Below are positions 6,801 through 7,316 of a stretch of 7,316 nucleotides of DNA, piece by piece. A program made the position numbers and the translations under genes. Within the stretch, counting starts at the first letter, position 1. Every line of letters starts with the position of its first letter. Origin of the DNA: Balneolia bacterium (GTDB lineage Bacteria; Bacteroidota; Rhodothermia; Balneolales; Cyclonatronaceae); the NCBI GenBank assembly GCA_003566395.1, contig PXDL01000301.1:1-7316 (forward strand), written 5' to 3'. The notes below the pieces were generated by a model. The model saw only the letters and a list, made by a program, of their open reading frames with translations. It was not told the origin of the DNA and searched no databases.

Positions 6801-7067
6801 CCCGTCGTACTGACCCGTAAATGCGATGGTAGCTCCGTCGGGTGAGAAACGCGGAAACATCTCGAATCCGTCATGGTTGGTCAGCTGACGCGCAACCCCT
6901 CCGTGCAGATCAACGGTGAAGAGGTTTCCGGAAAAGGTGAAAACAATTTGTTCACCGTTGGTAGCCGGGAATCGAAGAAGGCGGGTTTCATCATCCTGAG
7001 CCAAAGCAGGAAAAGCAGTTGCAAAAAAAAGCAAGACGAGAAGGCTAATCGTAAGTCGTCGTATCAT
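3825..7067 (-). CDS. Exported tricorn-type protease (beta-propellers, PDZ, S41 core)
   Basis: A 1080-residue serine protease of the tricorn family, predicted to trim peptides in the periplasm. Residues 1-23 are a Sec signal peptide (MIRRLTIS, hydrophobic core, cleavage after FPALA). Next come beta-propeller repeats with PD40 signatures: FSPDG near 74, WSPDG near 370, WSPDS near 416 and 458. An acidic linker lies at about 552-572. The C1 part holds the catalytic His745 in NVGHAYVGGGD; a PDZ domain covers roughly 758-850; the peptidase S41 core runs about 866-1041 with DVRGNGGG (914-921), the nucleophile Ser968 in HSASDGD followed by Asp969, and Glu1027 in WIIEGYGVDPD. These match the His, Ser and Glu of the archaeal tricorn catalytic tetrad. 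The residue before the His is Gly rather than the Ser of the Thermoplasma enzyme. Length is close to the archaeal protein (about 1070), plus the signal peptide. The ATG at 7067 is chosen over an in-frame ATG at 7169 because it starts directly at the signal peptide. It appears to be a single-gene unit closed by the terminator at 3772-3806. Confidence 0.97.
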   Translation of the reverse strand: MIRRLTISLLVLLFFATAFPALAQDDETRLLRFPATNGEQIVFTFSGNLFTVDLHGGVARQLTNHDGFEMFPRFSPDGATIAFTGQYDGNTEVYLIPSEGGEPERITLTPTLGRDDVGDRMGPNNIVMGWHPNGENVLYRSRKRSFNSFQGQLFLAGRDGDISEQVPLPRGGFASYSADGSKLAYNRIFREFRTWKKYRGGMADDIWIHDFNSRETVNLTNNDSQDIIPMWHGDTIYFASDRDENRRMNLWVQGVNGGEARQLTFFEDFDIKFPSIGGDHIVFENGGFIYRFDIATEEVNRVPVRVNSDNIFSRGGLTQVHEMVQNWDIAPDGNRALFGARGDIFTVPASSGITRNITQSTGVHDRNPAWSPDGSYIAYISDTTGENELWKRPQDGSGEAVQLTDGADTYYYSIQWSPDSRKILWSDKKNRLRFVNTENRRVTTVDTAEYWEITNFTWSPDSKWIAYTRPEVEGMQRVWMYSVDSGESFPVTDKWYASSGPAFSECGRYLFFVSSRDFNPVYSWTEWNHAYQDMSRIYMITLAKETPSPFLPENDEVNANDEDPDSEISGDNVIVDREAIIDRIIQLPVQPSNYYNLTAASGRIYYMRNGSRDQRPLMLMYDIGEESETELGAVSNYIISANLEKMIVFHQSRYAIIDLPSRPVDISDYLNLENMRINLDRRAEWLQIFDESWRQMRDFLYADNLHGVDWDHIYELYRPMAEAARHRLDLTYVIGEMIGELNVGHAYVGGGDVPEPERVQVGLLGAELSRADNGFYRIDRVLRGQNWESGRRSPLTEVGASVPEGHYIISVNGKLTSEMRNIRESMIGLAGESVVLRVNDRPREQGAREVIVRPVADEADLYYFNWVQRNIETVNEATDGRVGYIHIPDMGPGGLNEFVKHFYPQLRKQALIIDVRGNGGGNVSPMIIERLRREIAMVSAPRNVVPRPNPEHMMLGPMVTLMDEHSASDGDIFPYRFRRHNLGPLIGMRSWGGVIGIRGSLPFVDGGTLNRPEFGLYDIEGNEWIIEGYGVDPDIEIDNDPAREFDGIDDQLNRGIEEILRLLETEGMELPERPDFPERN

Positions 7068-7316
7068 ATTGGTTTCAATCGTGTTGTGATGGGTAATGTA
7101 TGAAAAGGGTGATCGTTCGTTGCGGAGCGCGCTCGTCCGGCAGGAATGGATGCAGGCTGATGCGCACAAACGGCTGTCGAAATCGTATCCAAAGGCAAAC
7201 CGGAAATGCTGGTGCGAAATAAATAACGTGCATGATCTCCGGTTCTACAGGCAAAATGGAATGTAGGAAATGTTTATATGCAATAAAGTTGCAATAAATC
7301 GTTTTTGCAACTTTTA
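7068..7316 (-). other. Upstream region of the protease gene
   Basis: About 250 bases upstream of the protease ATG up to the window edge. No gene is recognised. An in-frame ATG at 7169 is present but the added 34 residues would precede a complete signal peptide, so this stretch is read as 5' leader. No Shine-Dalgarno sequence is visible before the 7067 start, and no convincing promoter could be assigned. AT content rises sharply beyond about 7250, where an inverted repeat occurs. Confidence 0.45.
7285..7314. repeat. AT-rich 10-bp inverted repeat at the window edge
   Basis: AAAGTTGCAA (7285-7294) and TTGCAACTTT (7305-7314) are exact complements around a 10-base spacer. The octamer GCAATAAA occurs twice with an 11-base period (7280-7287 and 7291-7298), overlapping the left arm. 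About 220 bases upstream of the protease start, it could be an operator, or a weak terminator of a gene outside the window. The sequence ends here, so the context is unknown. Confidence 0.45.

Noticed and set aside
7068..7169. N-terminal extension of the protease to an upstream ATG
   Set aside because: The added 34 residues precede a complete Sec signal peptide and would bury it; the ATG at 7067 fits an exported protein.

Overview
The window holds four genes, all on the minus strand, so transcription runs from the right edge to the left. In transcription order they are: an exported tricorn-type protease (complete), a sialidase-fold lipoprotein (complete), a small protein with two AP2-like DNA-binding domains (complete), and a DEAD-box RNA helicase whose C-terminus lies beyond the left edge. 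No tRNA, rRNA, CRISPR array, transposase or prophage gene is visible.

Organism: a Gram-negative, non-fermentative-looking bacterium of the Bacteroidota/Balneolota/Rhodothermota type is the best guess. The reasons are a tricorn protease carrying a Sec signal peptide, a lipoprotein with a short lipobox signal, weak or absent Shine-Dalgarno sequences before three of the four genes, medium GC in coding sequence and AT-rich spacers. This is inference from gene style; no taxonomic marker gene is present.

Layout. 7068-7316 is the upstream region of the protease gene and ends in an AT-rich inverted repeat at the window edge. 3825-7067 encodes the protease, closed by a strong intrinsic terminator at 3772-3806. 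Only about 50 bases later the lipoprotein gene starts (3719) and runs to 2490. A 430-base spacer without a gene follows; it contains short palindromes. The AP2-like gene (1999-1445) is preceded by a perfect 18-bp palindrome at 2021-2038 and followed by nested inverted repeats (1384-1439) and a perfect 12-bp hairpin terminator (1329-1357). The spacer 1031-1328 is the leader of the helicase gene, which starts with TTG at 1030.

The genes do not form an obvious pathway. Terminators or long spacers separate them, so each is probably its own transcription unit. The protease and lipoprotein act in the cell envelope (peptide degradation; unknown role of a Cys/His-rich beta-propeller), and the AP2-like protein and helicase act on nucleic acids in the cytoplasm. 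The least explained items are the stand-alone tandem-AP2 protein with its palindromic upstream site, and the lipoprotein with its conserved-looking CxCC and His clusters.
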